Positions 45,183 through 57,849 of a stretch of DNA of 64,000 nucleotides are shown here, piece by piece. The position numbers were made by a program, and so were the translations under genes. The stretch lies in the NCBI GenBank assembly GCA_022376925.1, contig JAIOJX010000006.1, forward strand, positions 61,403,394-61,467,393, written 5' to 3'. Source of the DNA: Tragulus kanchil. Lineage: Eukaryota > Chordata > Mammalia > Artiodactyla > Tragulidae. A model generated the notes under the pieces. The model saw only the letters and a program-made list of their open reading frames with translations. It had not been told where the DNA came from and made no database searches. Each line of letters opens with the position of its first letter. Within the stretch, counting starts at the first letter, position 1.

Positions 45183-45854
45183 CTGTATTACAAACCAGTG
45201 AAATCCATCCCCATGAATTGTGAAGGGCGGCTGTATGTGGGTGTGTTCATATGTATCTCTTGATAATAATTATTGATGTGTGTGCATCTCTTGGTTGTAC
45301 TATAGGAATGCATTGTTGAATAATTCAGCGGAAACATACCTCCTTGCTAGTACTTTAATAGTTTAGATCGTATAATGAATCCTCTTAGAAGCATTGTACT
45401 TTGTGTACTCGGTTGCTTTTATGTCTCATTTTTTTAATTGAACATTAAGGGAATGTAGTATTTTAATTGTAGCTCTGCCAATATCTTTATCTAGAGGCCT
45501 GTTGCCATTTTTGTCTTCTCTGAAATTTTTGTCGCCAAGAAAGGCAAGATTACATTTTTTCCTTCCAAATTGAGTTGGTGTAGTGTATCTTAATTATCAA
45601 AACACTCATAGCTTTGGGACTTTGAAATGGTAAATATTCATGATGTGTGAAACCGCATGATACATAACTGTATGCTCTTAATTAAATAAAGATGGATGCT
45701 TCGTTGTGAAAAGAGACCTAGGACACATCAGATGGTACACTGCTTATGATTATGAATGACTGCTTTTTGCTTCTTGTGTTGTTTGGTTTGCTGTTATGCA
45801 TGTGCTAACTTTTAAGAAATAAATGCTATTTTAAAAACCTTAAAAAAAAAAAAA
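45183..45854 (+). pseudogene. 3' end of a processed retrocopy with poly(A)
   Basis: Looks like 3' UTR. AATAAA at 45818-45823 is followed about 18 bp later by a 13-base A run (45842-45854), the usual spacing for cleavage and tail. Another ATTAAATAAAG lies near 45680. The source gene is not recognised, the 5' limit is unclear, and no target-site repeat was found. A SINE inserted at 44869 implies the copy extends to its left. Confidence 0.55.
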
Positions 45855-45926
45855 GAAGAAAAGTTGCAATGTCATTCCAAAACTGGTAATATAAGAAAGC
45901 TTTCAAAGAAATCAGGCAAATCCAGC

Positions 45927-46160
45927 TTTTTTTTTTTTTTTTTTTTGTCTCTAAAACCTAGGTGAATAAGAAAATTAAATTAGTCTGTACCTTTTCTACA
46001 TACACAAGACAAGATCACCTCTGTGCCTGGGCATAGACTGGACACTAGAATCAAAGGAGCAAATTAACTTAGGCACTTTAGAGCAATGTACAACTGTTGA
46101 AATATACACTTAAAGTGTGTCTTTCTTTTAGAGCAGAAAGAAAAAAAAAAAAAAAAAAAA
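45927..46160. repeat. T20 and A20 homopolymers facing outward around about 190 bp
   Basis: A run of about 20 T at 45927-45946 and a run of about 20 A at 46140-46160. The 193 bp between has no recognised element. Confidence 0.8.
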
Positions 46161-46167
46161 CCCTTAG

Positions 46168-48301
46168 GTAGGACCCCAAGCAAGGCATATTGCCATGAAC
46201 AGAAATATTTATATTTTGGCAATAGTTAGATTTTACAGTTTTACTTCATATGATTTTTGATATATGCTTTCATCCTTATGTAGTAAAGCATTTCTACTGC
46301 AGGGTTTTCATAAATCTCCCCTGAATTATTTCCAGTCATGTTCATGGGCAGAAAAGCCTCAAATGGCTAGTAAAAGTACTCTAATTTGCATAACTTAATT
46401 ATTTGAATACATACCAGTAAATTAAGATGCGCTAAACCTTCAGGATACAAAGATGAGTCAACAGTTCTGGTCCACAATGTGCTAACATGCTCATAGAAAG
46501 GACAACTGAAAATGCCTTTAAGTGCTTTTTTCCATCCTTCAAACCTTACTTGAGACACCTGGGGAGCTTTTAAGTAATAATCCTGCTCTGTCACTACTCT
46601 TAAAGAGTCAATGTGAGCAAGAGGCAGATAAAATAAGTGTTTTAAAGTTCCCCAGATGACTTGAATGTGTATCTGAGGTTGAAATTCACTGCATTAAAGG
46701 ATGCATTTTCCAGGTGCTATAATAATAATCCAGTAACTCTGCCTGTGGGAAGAAAGCCATCAAAATGCTGGTATCACTTGACTTTAAACTTAACACAAAA
46801 AACCTCTCTAGGTAAGGAACTGGGTCCAGGAGATTTGGAGGGATTGTGAGGTAGCATTAGTCTGCTGGGCACAATCCTATTGAGACTAACTTCTAACTAC
46901 CTTCCTAATTTATTCAGATGTGTTTATCTCCACTGGCACTAGTCTAGTGCAAATCATTGCCATAATTGCCTTGCATGAATCTACTAGTTTCTTAGCTTTT
47001 TCTGCATAAGCAGTCTTTCTCTTCAACCATATTCACCCCACTGCAAAGAAAAATATTTTCTTACAAAACAAATCAGTTGCATTTCCCTAATGAAAAAATT
47101 TCCAGTAGTTTAATTTTGTTCCTAAAATCCAAAATATTTAATATAGAAGATTAGATTCTATCCCTGCTGATTACTAGTTCTCTGTTTAAGTATCCCTTCC
47201 TCAAGGAAGATTTCTCAAATTTGGACTCCCTGTAGGACCCCAAGCAAGGCATATTGCCATGAACAGAAATATTTATATTTTGGCAATAGTTAGATTTTAC
47301 AGTTTTACTTCATATGATTTTTGATATATGCTTTCATCCTTATGTAGTAAAGCATTTCTACTGCAGGGTTTTCATAAATCTCCCCTGAATTATTTCCAGT
47401 CATGTTCATGGGCAGAAAAGCCTCAAATGGCTAGTAAAAGTACTCTAATTTGCATAACTTAATTATTTGAATACATACCAGTAAATTAAGATGCGCTAAA
47501 CCTTCAGGATACAAAGATGAGTCAACAGTTCTGGTCCACAATGTGCTAACATGCTCATAGAAAGGACAACTGAAAATGCCTTTAAGTGCTTTTTTCCATC
47601 CTTCAAACCTTACTTGAGACACCTGGGGAGCTTTTAAGTAATAATCCTGCTCTGTCACTACTCTTAAAGAGTCAATGTGGAGCAAGAGGCAGATAAAATA
47701 AGTGTTTTAAAGTTCCCCAGATGACTTGAATGTGTATCTGAGGTTGAAATTCACTGCATTAAAGGATGCATTTTCCAGGTGCTATAATAATAATCCAGTA
47801 ACTCTGCCTGTGGGAAGAAAGCCATCAAAATGCTGGTATCACTTGACTTTAAACTTAACACAAAAAACCTCTCTAGGTAAGGAACTGGGTCCAGGAGATT
47901 TGGAGGGATTGTGAGGTAGCATTAGTCTGCTGGGCACAATCCTATTGAGACTAACTTCTAACTACCTTCCTAATTTATTCAGATGTGTTTATCTCCACTG
48001 GCACTAGTCTAGTGCAAATCATTGCCATAATTGCCTTGCATGAATCTACTAGTTTCTTAGCTTTTTCTGCATAAGCAGTCTTTCTCTTCAACCATATTCA
48101 CCCCACTGCAAAGAAAAATATTTTCTTACAAAACAAATCAGTTGCATTTCCCTAATGAAAAAATTTCCAGTAGTTTAATTTTGTTCCTAAAATCCAAAAT
48201 ATTTAATATAGAAGATTAGATTCTATCCCTGCTGATTACTAGTTCTCTGTTTAAGTATCCCTTCCTCAAGGAAGATTTCCCTCAAAATTTAGGACTCCCT
48301 G
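46168..48301 (+). repeat. Direct duplication M (offset 1064-1065)
   Basis: Copy 1 is 46168-47231 and copy 2 is 47232-48301. The last 30 bp of copy 1 have lost bases (GATTTCTCAAATTTGGACTC against GATTTCCCTCAAAATTTAGG). One inserted G at 47679. Overlaps duplication N, so 47157-47231, 48221-48300 and 49275-49352 are three copies of one segment. Confidence 0.96.
46169..48099. other. Unassigned sequence, possibly old L2 in its right part
   Basis: No gene recognised. Minus frames (46367-46594; 47431-47685) and plus frames (46661-46849; 47726-47914) are the same sequences seen twice through duplication M. No domain recognised in them. Confidence 0.45.
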
Positions 48302-48490
48302 TCATATGTCTCCAAAGCCACAACTTCTCTCCTTTGCAAAAGCAAACTTCATGAGTATATGCTAGACTGTAATGTTTATGGAAGACAAAGGTTGCTTCTT
48401 TCTAGTACCATCCTGTATTATTGGCATTGTACACAGCATCTGGTATTTAGCAGATTATACAAATGACGATTGAATAAACTAAATAAATGA
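48100..48490 (+). mobile_element. L2 LINE 3' end (ancient)
   Basis: GCTAGACTGTAATGTTTATG, TTGTACACAGCATCTGGTAT and GACGATTGAATAAACTAAAT fit the L2 3' UTR ending with the '...AATAAATG' pattern. The left limit is uncertain. The end recurs at 49275-49543 through duplication N. Confidence 0.55.
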
Positions 48491-50320
48491 CTATGACAGA
48501 CACAAAAAATAGAATCTTACTGACTTTTTCCTGCCAATAGTTTTTATTTCTACCCAGCTCAGGATTTGGACCACGAAATGTGTCTTACTTGTCTTCATTG
48601 TACCCTTTTTCATTCTCTGCTTTCTCTTTCTCCCTTTCTCCATTTTCTTTTTTGTCAGAGGTTGACATTTTTCTATGGACATTTGCACTTAAACATAGGA
48701 ACAAATAAACAATTATTATTGATAAATAAAATATTACCTTAATGTATGCATAAAAGGGAACCTGAATAATAATTTCTGAGCAGCTAAAATATGCTTATCA
48801 TATTGTTAGTTATTTAATCCTTTTCAGACATGATAATTTTGTCATTTTTCAGATGAAGAAACTTACTGGAAAAGTCATTCTTTCCCAAAGGGCTTGCAAC
48901 TAATAATAGAACTACCAAACTACTGACCAATGTCTATGTAATTCCCTACCCTTTGGTCTCTTCACTACTCCAGTTAGAATATATAACAAATAGGCCATTT
49001 CCAGTGATTCAAAGCATTACTTGAGAAGCTTTCTAACATCTTAATTTTATATAGATTGTTACACTACATATGTCAGGTGTTTGTATTATGTTTCAATCAA
49101 TTTTGTCTATAAGGATAAAATATTATGCACATTACCAATTCCTGTCTCTTCTCTGATAATCTTTTAAAAATTGCACTCATTCATCCATTCAATAAATGTT
49201 TGGTACTGGGAATATAAATTTAAATTGCTTTCAGAAAATTAACATTATTAATCATAAAGATATTTAATTGAAGTTTCTATCCCTGCTGATTACTAGTTCT
49301 CTGTTTAAGTATCCCTTCCTCAAGGAAGATTTCCTCAAAATTTAGGACTCCCTGTCATATGTCTCCAAAGCCACAACTTCTCTCCTTTGCAAAAGCAAAC
49401 TTCATGAGTATATGCTAGACTGTAATGTTTATGGAAGACAAAGGTTGCTTCTTTCTAGTACCATCCTGTATTATTGGCATTGTACACAGCATCTGGTATT
49501 TAGCAGATTATACAAATGACGATTGAATAAACTAAATAAATGACTATGACAGACACAAAAAATAGAATCTTACTGACTTTTTCCTGCCAATAGTTTTTAT
49601 TTCTACCCAGCTCAGGATTTGGACCACGAAATGTGTCTTACTTGTCTTCATTGTACCCTTTTTCATTCTCTGCTTTCTCTTTCTCCCTTTCTCCATTTTC
49701 TTTTTTGTCAGAGGTTGACATTTTTCTATGGACATTTGCACTTAAACATAGGAACAAATAAACAATTATTATTGATAAATAAAATATTACCTTAATGTAT
49801 GCATAAAAGGGAACCTGAATAATAATTTCTGAGCAGCTAAAATATGCTTATCATATTGTTAGTTATTTAATCCCTTTTCAGACATGATAATTTTGTCATT
49901 TTTCAGATGAAGAAACTTACTGGAAAAGTCATTCTTTCCCAAAGGGCTTGCAACTAATAATAGAACTACCAAACTACTGACCAATGTCTATGTAATTCCC
50001 TACCCTTTGGTCTCTTCACTACTCCAGTTAGAATATATAACAAATAGGCCATTTCCAGTGATTCAAAGCATTACTTGAGAAGCTTTCTAACATCTTAATT
50101 TTATATAGATTGTTACACTACATATGTCAGGTGTTTGTATTATGTTTCAATCAATTTTGTCTATAAGGATAAAATATTATGCACATTACCAATTCCTGTC
50201 TCTTCTCTGATAATCTTTTAAAAATTGCACTCATTCATCCATTCAATAAATGTTTGGTACTGGGAATATAAATTTAAATTGCTTTCAGAAAATTAACATT
50301 ATTAATCATAAAGACATTTG
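48221..50320 (+). repeat. Direct duplication N (offset 1054, then 1053)
   Basis: Copy 1 is 48221-49274 and copy 2 is 49275-50320. The end of copy 1 (TAAAGATATTTAATTGAAG) is a distorted form of the continuation after copy 2 (TAAAGACATTTGCTTAATA). One missing C near 49331. Confidence 0.96.
48768..48962 (-). mobile_element. MIR SINE, minus orientation
   Basis: GTTATTTAATCCTTTTCAGA, TTTTTCAGATGAAGAAACTT and AAAGGGCTTGCAACTAATAA match reverse-complement MIR (TTTTACAGATGAGGAAACTGAGG region). Duplicate at 49821-50016. Confidence 0.7.
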
Positions 50321-51129
50321 CTTAATATTCTGAATTTAGTTATGCTTCATTTCTTTTTAAATAAATTAAATCACATTTTGAAATTAAATCACATTATGCA
50401 GTACCTATAATATAGTTGGTGATTCTTGCATGTATATGAAATTAATAAAGATCCTACTGGCATCAGGGCTATGTGAAATGGAGAAATAAACTTACAAAAG
50501 TTATGCTGAGTCTTAAAATGCATAAACTGCCAGATCATATCATGATGGTCATTGTAGGCTAAGTGAAAACTCTTTTATTATCAATTTAATCAAACCCGTG
50601 TGGTCCAAAATAATATCACAAGGAAACTGATCTAACATTAACTCCATGAAGATTCCTAAATTTTAAAGATAAGACATTAAATATTCCAGCAACTTTGTAG
50701 TTTATAATTTCCTACCAATCCCTGCTATGACCATCCTATGACTAATCATAGTCACCTCTCTGCTCTTTTCTACCCTTCTCTGCAAATCCCATAAATGGGT
50801 TTAATAATAGTTAGTTCTTAGTATCCTCTCAAGTTGAATTACTTGTTATTTATTACCATGCCAAGGACTTATATAGAAAGGAAAGGCTGCATAGACAATA
50901 TCTATCTGAAAATGCAAAGTCTTTAAAGACAATACCTAACTAGACAATTTTATCTGATCACACAGTGTTCATCTATTACATTCTAGGCTGAAGTCTAAGA
51001 GAGATTTCGCTTGTGTGAGCCTGTACAAATTTCTTAAGAAAAAGCAAAAAAAGCTTTTTCTCCAAAAAATTTATTCAGGGTAGTTATTGGCCATATTAGT
51101 GGTTGGGGCATAGGCTTGGATTACTGTAA
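50321..51129. other. Unassigned single-copy AT-rich sequence
   Basis: Nothing recognised. Short A and T runs only. Confidence 0.5.
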
Positions 51130-51960
51130 CATTGAATCATTTGCCTTGGAAACAAACCAAGATCATTCTACCATTTTTGAGATTGCACCCCAAATACTGC
51201 ATTTTAAACTCTGAGCACCTGAATAACTATGGACAAAGGTTCATCAAAACCATTCCCAAGAAAAAGAAATGCAACAGTGCAGAATGGTTGTCTGAGAAGG
51301 CCTTACAAATACCTGAGAAAGGAAGAGATGCAAAATACAAAGGAGAAAAAGAAAGATATACCCAACAGAACGCTGAGTTCCAGAAAACACCAAAAAGAGA
51401 CATAAAAGCCTTCTTAAGTTAGCAATGTAAAGGAATAAAGGGGGAAAAAAAGCAAAATGGGAAATACTAGAGATCTATACAAGAAAATTAGAGACACCAA
51501 GGGAGCAATTCATGCAAAGATAGGTACAACAAAAGACAGAAATAGTATGGACGTAAGAGAAGCAGAGGATATTAAGAAGAGGTGGAAAGAATACAGAGAA
51601 CTATACAAAAAAAGATATTTATGAACCAGATGATCATGATGGTGTGATCACTCACCTAGATTCAGACATCAGATTGCAAAGTCAAGTGGGCCCTAGGAAG
51701 CATTACTATAAACAAAGCTAGTGGAGATGATGAAATTTCAACTGAGCTATTTCAAATATTAAAGATGATGCTGTTAAAGTGCTACAGTCAATATGCCATC
51801 AAACCTCGAAATCTTATTAGTGGCCTCAGGACTGGAAAGCTCAGTTTTCATTCAAATACCAAAGAAAGTCAATGCCAAAGAATGCTCAGTCTACCGTACC
51901 ATTGCACACATGCCACACACTGGCAAAATAATGCTTAAAACCCTTTAAGTTAGAGCTTAG
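51130..51960 (+). mobile_element. BovB LINE fragment (5' to middle part)
   Basis: CCCAAGAAAAAGAAATGCAA, GAATGGTTGTCTGAGAAGGC, GGAGAAAAAGAAAGATATAC, AGAAGCAGAGGATATTAAGA and CTCAGGACTGGAAAGCTCAG follow BovB order on the plus strand. The 96-aa frame at 51132-51422 is the BovB linker region, then stops. It overlaps in BovB position with the element at 53371, so the two are separate insertions. Confidence 0.8.
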
Positions 51961-51999
51961 CAGAGACTTCTTAGCTACAACAGCAAAATCATGATCCAA

Positions 52000-52580
52000 A
52001 AGAGGAAAACAATTGATAAACTGTGATTATTTGAAATTAGAAATTTTCTGTTCTTCAAGACGCTGGTAAGAAAAGTCATAGACAGAGAGAAAATATTCTC
52101 AAATAATATATCTGATAAATTATTTGCATACAGAATATGTAAAGAGATCTTAAAACTCAGTAGTTACAAAAACAAGCAGTCCAGTAAAATGTGAGCAAAA
52201 AGTACAACAATCACTTCACCAAAGAGTGTAAATAGATTGCACATAAGCAAAAGAAAATATGTTCACAATGATTAGACATTAAAGTAATGCATATTAAAGC
52301 CAAAAAGTGAGATACACTATACAATCATCATTTTGACAGCCTAAAAGTAAAGTGTTTTATCTTAGCAAGTATTGGTAAGAATGTGAAGCAACTGTAACTA
52401 TCATATACGATAGGTTGCCATATCAGTTGAACAAGCAGTTTGAAAGATTGACAACTAGTAAACTTAAATATATGGTCTATTTCACTTCAAGACATGTATC
52501 CACGATAAATGAAAGCATGCAAAGATTTATACACAGACTTATGCAGCAACTTAATCTGAAGTAACCCCAAACTGGAAACT
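52000..52580 (+). mobile_element. Old LINE-1 3' fragment, part 1
   Basis: GAGAAAATATTCTCAAATAA, AAAATATGTTCACAATGATT, CATATTAAAGCCAAAAAGTG and TTGGTAAGAATGTGAAGCAA fit the ORF2-end/3' UTR order of an old L1. It breaks at AAACTGGAAACT and resumes at 55995. Confidence 0.7.
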
Positions 52581-52589
52581 TATTTGGTA

Positions 52590-53045
52590 CAATTGTTCTC
52601 CAGTTTATAGGGCTGCTCCACCTGGAAGTCCTATAATGGAACTAATGGTGACCTCCCTTAAGAGGATTCATGCCACGTGCTGTACCTCCAAAGACTGCTG
52701 TTGCCATAATCTCTGTCCTGATGGCAGACTACTGCTGACTTATGATTCCACAAGAGACTCTCAGCCATGTAAAGGAAGGTCTAGCTCATTCTCTTGTGGG
52801 GGTGTTACTGCTACTTTCCCTTGGTCCTGGTGAGCAAAAGGCTTTTCTTTTTTTTTTTTTTTTTGTGCCCTCCAAGCTTCTCTCTACCATCTAGAGTGGC
52901 TTCTCCTTTGCCTTTGGTCATGGAGTATCTTTTTTTGGTGGGTTCTAACATTCTTCTATCAATGGTTGTTCAGCAGCTAATTGAGTGAGTGTTCTCACAG
53001 GTAAAGATGAGTACATCACCTTCTACTCTATTGTCTTGGTTGGAT
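52590..53045 (-). mobile_element. Diverged LINE-1 5' UTR remnant
   Basis: Aligns loosely with the outer L1 5' UTR at 32600-33000: GGTCTAGCTCATTCTCTTGT against GGTCTGGCTCAGTCCCTTGT, GTGGCTTCTCCTTTGCCTTT against GCGGCTTCTCCTTTGTTCTT, and GATGAGTACATCACCTTCTA against GATGAGTGCACGTCCTTCTA. The 5' end is near 53036. A T run of about 17 sits at 52848-52864. Confidence 0.7.
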
Positions 53046-53370
53046 CAGTGTTGGATTCCATAAATAAGTTCTAATCTATATGTCTGCTTCAGGAAGAACA
53101 CTGCAAAGGAAGTTGTGCTGTGAAATCTGGATGATTGTTGGTTTCTTGACTTAACTGCTAAGTGCTGAGGACAGCTGGTACAGCTTCAGGGAATCTTGAA
53201 GGAAAGAACCTCAACAAGTGGTCCTGGTGGCTGCTACAGTCTTGCCCAAATATTTCCTAATTGGAGCTAACTAGTCAGGAGCAGCAAGGCTCCTGGGTGG
53301 CTAAGGCAAATTACTAACCAATTCCAAGCTCACTCTGCTCGTCACATGACAGGTCAATGAATCCTAGAGA
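53046..53370. other. Unassigned sequence
   Basis: Sits between the L1 5' UTR remnant and BovB. No element recognised. Confidence 0.45.
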
Positions 53371-55994
53371 GATTGATGCCAAGAAAAGACTTTAAGTGGG
53401 GAGCCAACAGACTGAGAAGATTGCAGGTAGCTTCTCAAAATCATCAATGCTGCACTCAATATGCCAGAAAATTTGGAATTCTCAGCAGTGACCACAGCAC
53501 TGGAAAAAAGTCAGTTTTCATTCAGCCCCAAAGGCAATCCCAAAGATTGTTCAAGCTACCAAACAAAGGCATTGATTTCACATGCTAGCAAGTTCATGCT
53601 CAAAATCCTCCAAGATAGTCTTCAATAGTAAATAAACTGAGAACTTCCAGACATACAAGGTGGGTTTAGAAAAAACAGAAGAAACACAGATGAAATTCCC
53701 GACATCTGTTGGATCATAGGAAAAAAAAAAAAAAAAACTTCTATAATAGCATCTATTTCTGCTTCACTGACTATGTTTAAGCCTTTGACTGTGTTGATCA
53801 CAACAAACTGTGGATAATTTTAAATAAATGGGAATACCATACCCACCTTACCTACATCCTGAGAAAACTTTATGCAGGTCAATAAGCAACAGTTAGAATG
53901 AACATGGAACAATGAACTGGTTCCAGATTGGGGAAGTAGTACACCAAGGCTGTATATTGTCACCCTGCTTATTTAAATTATATGCAGAGTACATCATAGT
54001 CAATGCTGGTCTGGATGAAGCATAAGCTGGAATCAAGATTGTTGGGAGAAATATCAATAACCTCAGGTATGCAGATGACACCACCCTTATCGCGGAAAGT
54101 GAGGAGGAACTAAAGATCCTCTTTATGAAGGTGAAAAAGGATAAAGCTGTATTAAAACTCAATGCTGGAAAAACCAAGATTGTGGCATCTGGTCACATCA
54201 CTTCATGGCAAACAGATGAACAAGCAATGGTAAAAGTGACAGACTTTATTTTGGGGGGATCCAAAATCACTGTGGATGGTGACTGCTGCCATGAAATTAA
54301 ACGACACTTGGTCCTTGGAAGAAAATCTATGACAAACTTATTGTATTCAAAAGCAGAGACAACACTTGGCCAACAAAGGTTCATATAGTCAAAGCTATGG
54401 CTACTCTTATAGTCATGTATGGATGTGAGAGTTGAACCATAAAGAAGGATGAGCACCAAGGAAATGATGCCTTTGAGCTGTGGTGTTCGAGAAGACTCTT
54501 AAGAGTCCCATAGACTGCAAGGAGATCAAATCAGTCAATCCTAAAGGAAATAAATCCTGAATATTCATTGGAAGGACTGATGTTGAAGATGAAGCTCCAC
54601 CTGATGCAAGGAGCTGACTCATTGGAAATGAACCTGATGCTGGGAGCAAAAACAAGAAGGCAAAAAAATGACTTCCAGACAAATCATTCAAGCCCCAAAG
54701 GCAATCCCAAAGATTGTTCAAGCTACCAAACAAAGGCATTTATTTCACATGCTAGCAAGTTCATGCTCAAAATCCTCCAAGATAGTCTTCAATAGTAAAT
54801 AAACTGAGAACTTCCAGACATACAAGGTGGGTTTAGAAAAAACAGAAGAAACACAGATGAAATTCCCGACATCTGTTGGATCATAGGAAAAAAAAAAAAA
54901 AAAACTTCTATAATAGCATCTATTTCTGCTTCACTGACTATGTTTAAGCCTTTGACTGTGTTGATCACAACAAACTGTGGATAATTTTAAATAAATGGGA
55001 ATACCATACCCACCTTACCTACATCCTGAGAAAACTTTATGCAGGTCAATAAGCAACAGTTAGAATGAACATGGAACAATGAACTGGTTCCAGATTGGGG
55101 AAGTAGTACACCAAGGCTGTATATTGTCACCCTGCTTATTTAAATTATATGCAGAGTACATCATAGTCAATGCTGGTCTGGATGAAGCATAAGCTGGAAT
55201 CAAGATTGTTGGGAGAAATATCAATAACCTCAGGTATGCAGATGACACCACCCTTATCGCGGAAAGTGAGGAGGAACTAAAGATCCTCTTTATGAAGGTG
55301 AAAAAGGATAAAGCTGTATTAAAACTCAATACTGGAAAAACCAAGATTGTGGCATCTGGTCACATCACTTCATGGCAAACAGATGAACAAGCAATGGTAA
55401 AAGTGACAGACTTTATTTTGGGGGGATCCAAAATCACTGTGGATGGTGACTGCTGCCATGAAATTAAACGACACTTGGTCCTTGGAAGAAAATCTATGAC
55501 AAACTTATTGTATTCAAAAGCAGAGACAACACTTGGCCAACAAAGGTTCATATAGTCAAAGCTATGGCTACTCTTATAGTCATGTATGGATGTGAGAGTT
55601 GAACCATAAAGAAGGATGAGCACCAAGGAAATGATGCCTTTGAGCTGTGGTGTTCGAGAAGACTCTTAAGAGTCCCATAGACTGCAAGGAGATCAAATCA
55701 GTCAATCCTAAAGGAAATAAATCCTGAATATTCATTGGAAGGACTGATGTTGAAGATGAAGCTCCACCTGATGCAAGGAGCTGACTCATTGGAAATGAAC
55801 CTGATGCTGGGAGCAACAGAAGGCAAAAGGAAAAAGGCATGGCAAGAATGAAATTAGTGGATGACAATATTGACTCAGTAGACATGAGTTAGAGCAAGCT
55901 CCAGGATATCATGAAGGACAGGGAAGACTAGTGTGCACTGCAGTCCATGGGGTCACAAAGAGTCAGACACGACTGAGTGACTGAACTGAACTGA
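53371..55994 (+). mobile_element. BovB LINE with intact 3' end, inflated by duplication P
   Basis: Runs from the pre-RT region (CAGTGACCACAGCACTGGAA) through RT-derived sequence (GACTATGTTTAAGCCTTTGA; GCTGTATATTGTCACCCTGC; TATGCAGATGACACCACCCT) to the conserved 3' tail (GGTCACAAAGAGTCAGACAC, GACTGAGTGACTGAACTGAA). The RT YADD codons (TATGCAGATGAC) are at 54067 and 55234. Stops and small deletions disable it; an A run interrupts RT at about 53721. Real length is about 1.46 kb. Confidence 0.9.
53524..55828 (+). repeat. Direct duplication P (offset 1167)
   Basis: Copy 1 is 53524-54690 and copy 2 is 54691-55828. The last about 50 bp of copy 1 are garbled (GCAAAAACAAGAAGGCAAAA against GCAACAGAAGGCAAAAGGAA). 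Two single-base differences elsewhere (53573/54740 and 54164/55331). Confidence 0.97.
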
Positions 55995-56360
55995 AAACTG
56001 GAAACAATTCAAACATATATCAGCAGATGAATGGATAATCTAGTCAATTAAAAATAAAAGAATAAAATTCTGCTCATAGTTCAGTATAGACGAATCACAG
56101 AATAATTGTGATAAGTGAAAAAAGCCAGACAAAATAGTGTATCCTGTATGTTTATATAGCTTGTAAACTAGAGTCTAAATAAAAATATAGAAAATGTAAC
56201 CTATTTATAGTTATGAAAGGTCATTGTTTACCTGGTAACTGAAGGGAAAGAAAAAATCACAAAGGAACAGCAATTTGGAAATTGATGTATATATTCATTA
56301 ACTTGATTTTAGTTTAGTTTACAGCTGTGTCCATACTTAAAATGTATCAAATTTTACAAT
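55995..56360 (+). mobile_element. Old LINE-1 3' end, part 2
   Basis: AAACTGGAAACAATTCAAAC, CAGCAGATGAATGGATAATC, GATAAGTGAAAAAAGCCAGA and ACAGCTGTGTCCATACTTAA complete the L1 left at 52580. AAACTGGAAAC (52569-52579; 55995-56005) may be the target-site duplication of the inserted block. Confidence 0.75.
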
Positions 56361-56769
56361 TTCTATATGTGTATTTTTTCATAAGATAATTAGACTTCAA
56401 TAAAGTAATTGAGTTAGATCATATATAAAGTTCTCTGATACTCGTAAACAAAATAATTACAATTTAATAAAATTTATACATCTAAGGAAACTCTAAATAT
56501 TTAAAGATTTTAATGTCAAATATTTTTAACAAAACAGTTTAAAACTCATTACAACCTGACTTTATCAGCAAAGAAAACTGAACACATTTCCAAGAAAAAA
56601 ATTTAATGAATCTACTCATGTTATGGTATGGCAGAAACCAACACAACATTGTAAAGCAATTCTCCAATTAAAAATAAAAAAAATATAAAAATTTTATAAT
56701 ATATATTTTAAGTCCATGAATTTTGAAGAAATAATGAAAATATTTCATATTGAATGGCAAGAAATATTG

Positions 56770-56985
56770 TTTTTGTTGTTTACTCGCTAAGTCATGTCCA
56801 AGTCTTTCAGGACCCTATGGCCTTTTGTTTCCCAGGCTCCTCTGTCCATGGGATTTCCCAGGCAAGTATCCAGAGTGGGTTGCCATCTCCTTCTCTAGAA
56901 GATCTTTCCAACTCAGGGATGATACTTCCATCTCCTGCATTGGTAGGCAGATTCTTTAACATTGAGCCACCAGGAAAGCCCAACA
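56770..56985 (-). mobile_element. Bov-tA SINE, copy 1
   Basis: TGTTGTTTACTCGCTAAGTC, GGCTCCTCTGTCCATGGGAT, GTGGGTTGCCATCTCCTTCT, ending TTGAGCCACCAGGAAAGCCC. Confidence 0.9.
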
Positions 56986-57044
56986 GTGAATATACAATAT
57001 AACAAACCTTTTAGATGCAATATTTTGAATGGAATTTATAGTCC

Positions 57045-57435
57045 TATGCTTGTTGTAGTTGGGTTGTGCTCTTACAGATTGATATATGGAAGTCCTAAAC
57101 TGCAATACTCAGACTGTGACTTTATTTAGAAACAAGGACTCTGCACATTGAGGTAGTTAAGACAACATCATACTAGATTAATGTGAGCTCATAATCAAAT
57201 GTAATTGGTGATATGACAAAAATGTGGGATATTGAATATAAGCACACACACATGAACAAAGCCACATGAAGACTAAGGAGTAGATTGGGATGATGTGTAC
57301 AAAAGACAAGTTGCCAGAAAACTACCTGAAGTTAGGAGAGAGACCTAGAACAGATTCTACCTCATAGCAATCACAAAGAACTAATTTTGTCCACACCTTG
57401 ACCTCAGACTTCTAGACTTCAGAAGTAAAACTGAG
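57045..57435 (+). mobile_element. ERVL/MaLR-like LTR, copy 1 (cut by duplication joint)
   Basis: GGAAGTCCTAAACTGCAATA, GACTGTGACTTTATTTAGAA, GCCACATGAAGACTAAGGAG, CACACCTTGACCTCAGACTT and CTAGACTTCAGAAGTAAAAC. Same LTR type as at 10795. Confidence 0.6.
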
Positions 57436-57849
57436 ACAATTTCTATATGTGTATTTTTTCATAAGATAATTAGACTTCAATAAAGTAATTGAGTTAGATC
57501 ATATATAAAGTTCTCTGATACTCGTAAACAAAATAATTACAATTTAATAAAATTTATACATCTAAGGAAACTCTAAATATTTAAAGATTTTAATGTCAAA
57601 TATTTTTAACAAAACAGTTTAAAACTCATTACAACCTGACTTTATCAGCAAAGAAAACTAAACACATTTCCAAGAAAAAAATTTAATGAATCTACTCATG
57701 TTATGGTATGGCAGAAACCAACACAACATTGTAAAGCAATTCTCCAATTAAAAATAAAAAAAATATAAAAATTTTATAATATATATTTTAAGTCCATGAA
57801 TTTTGAAGAAATAATGAAAATATTTCATATTGAATGGCAAGAAATATTG

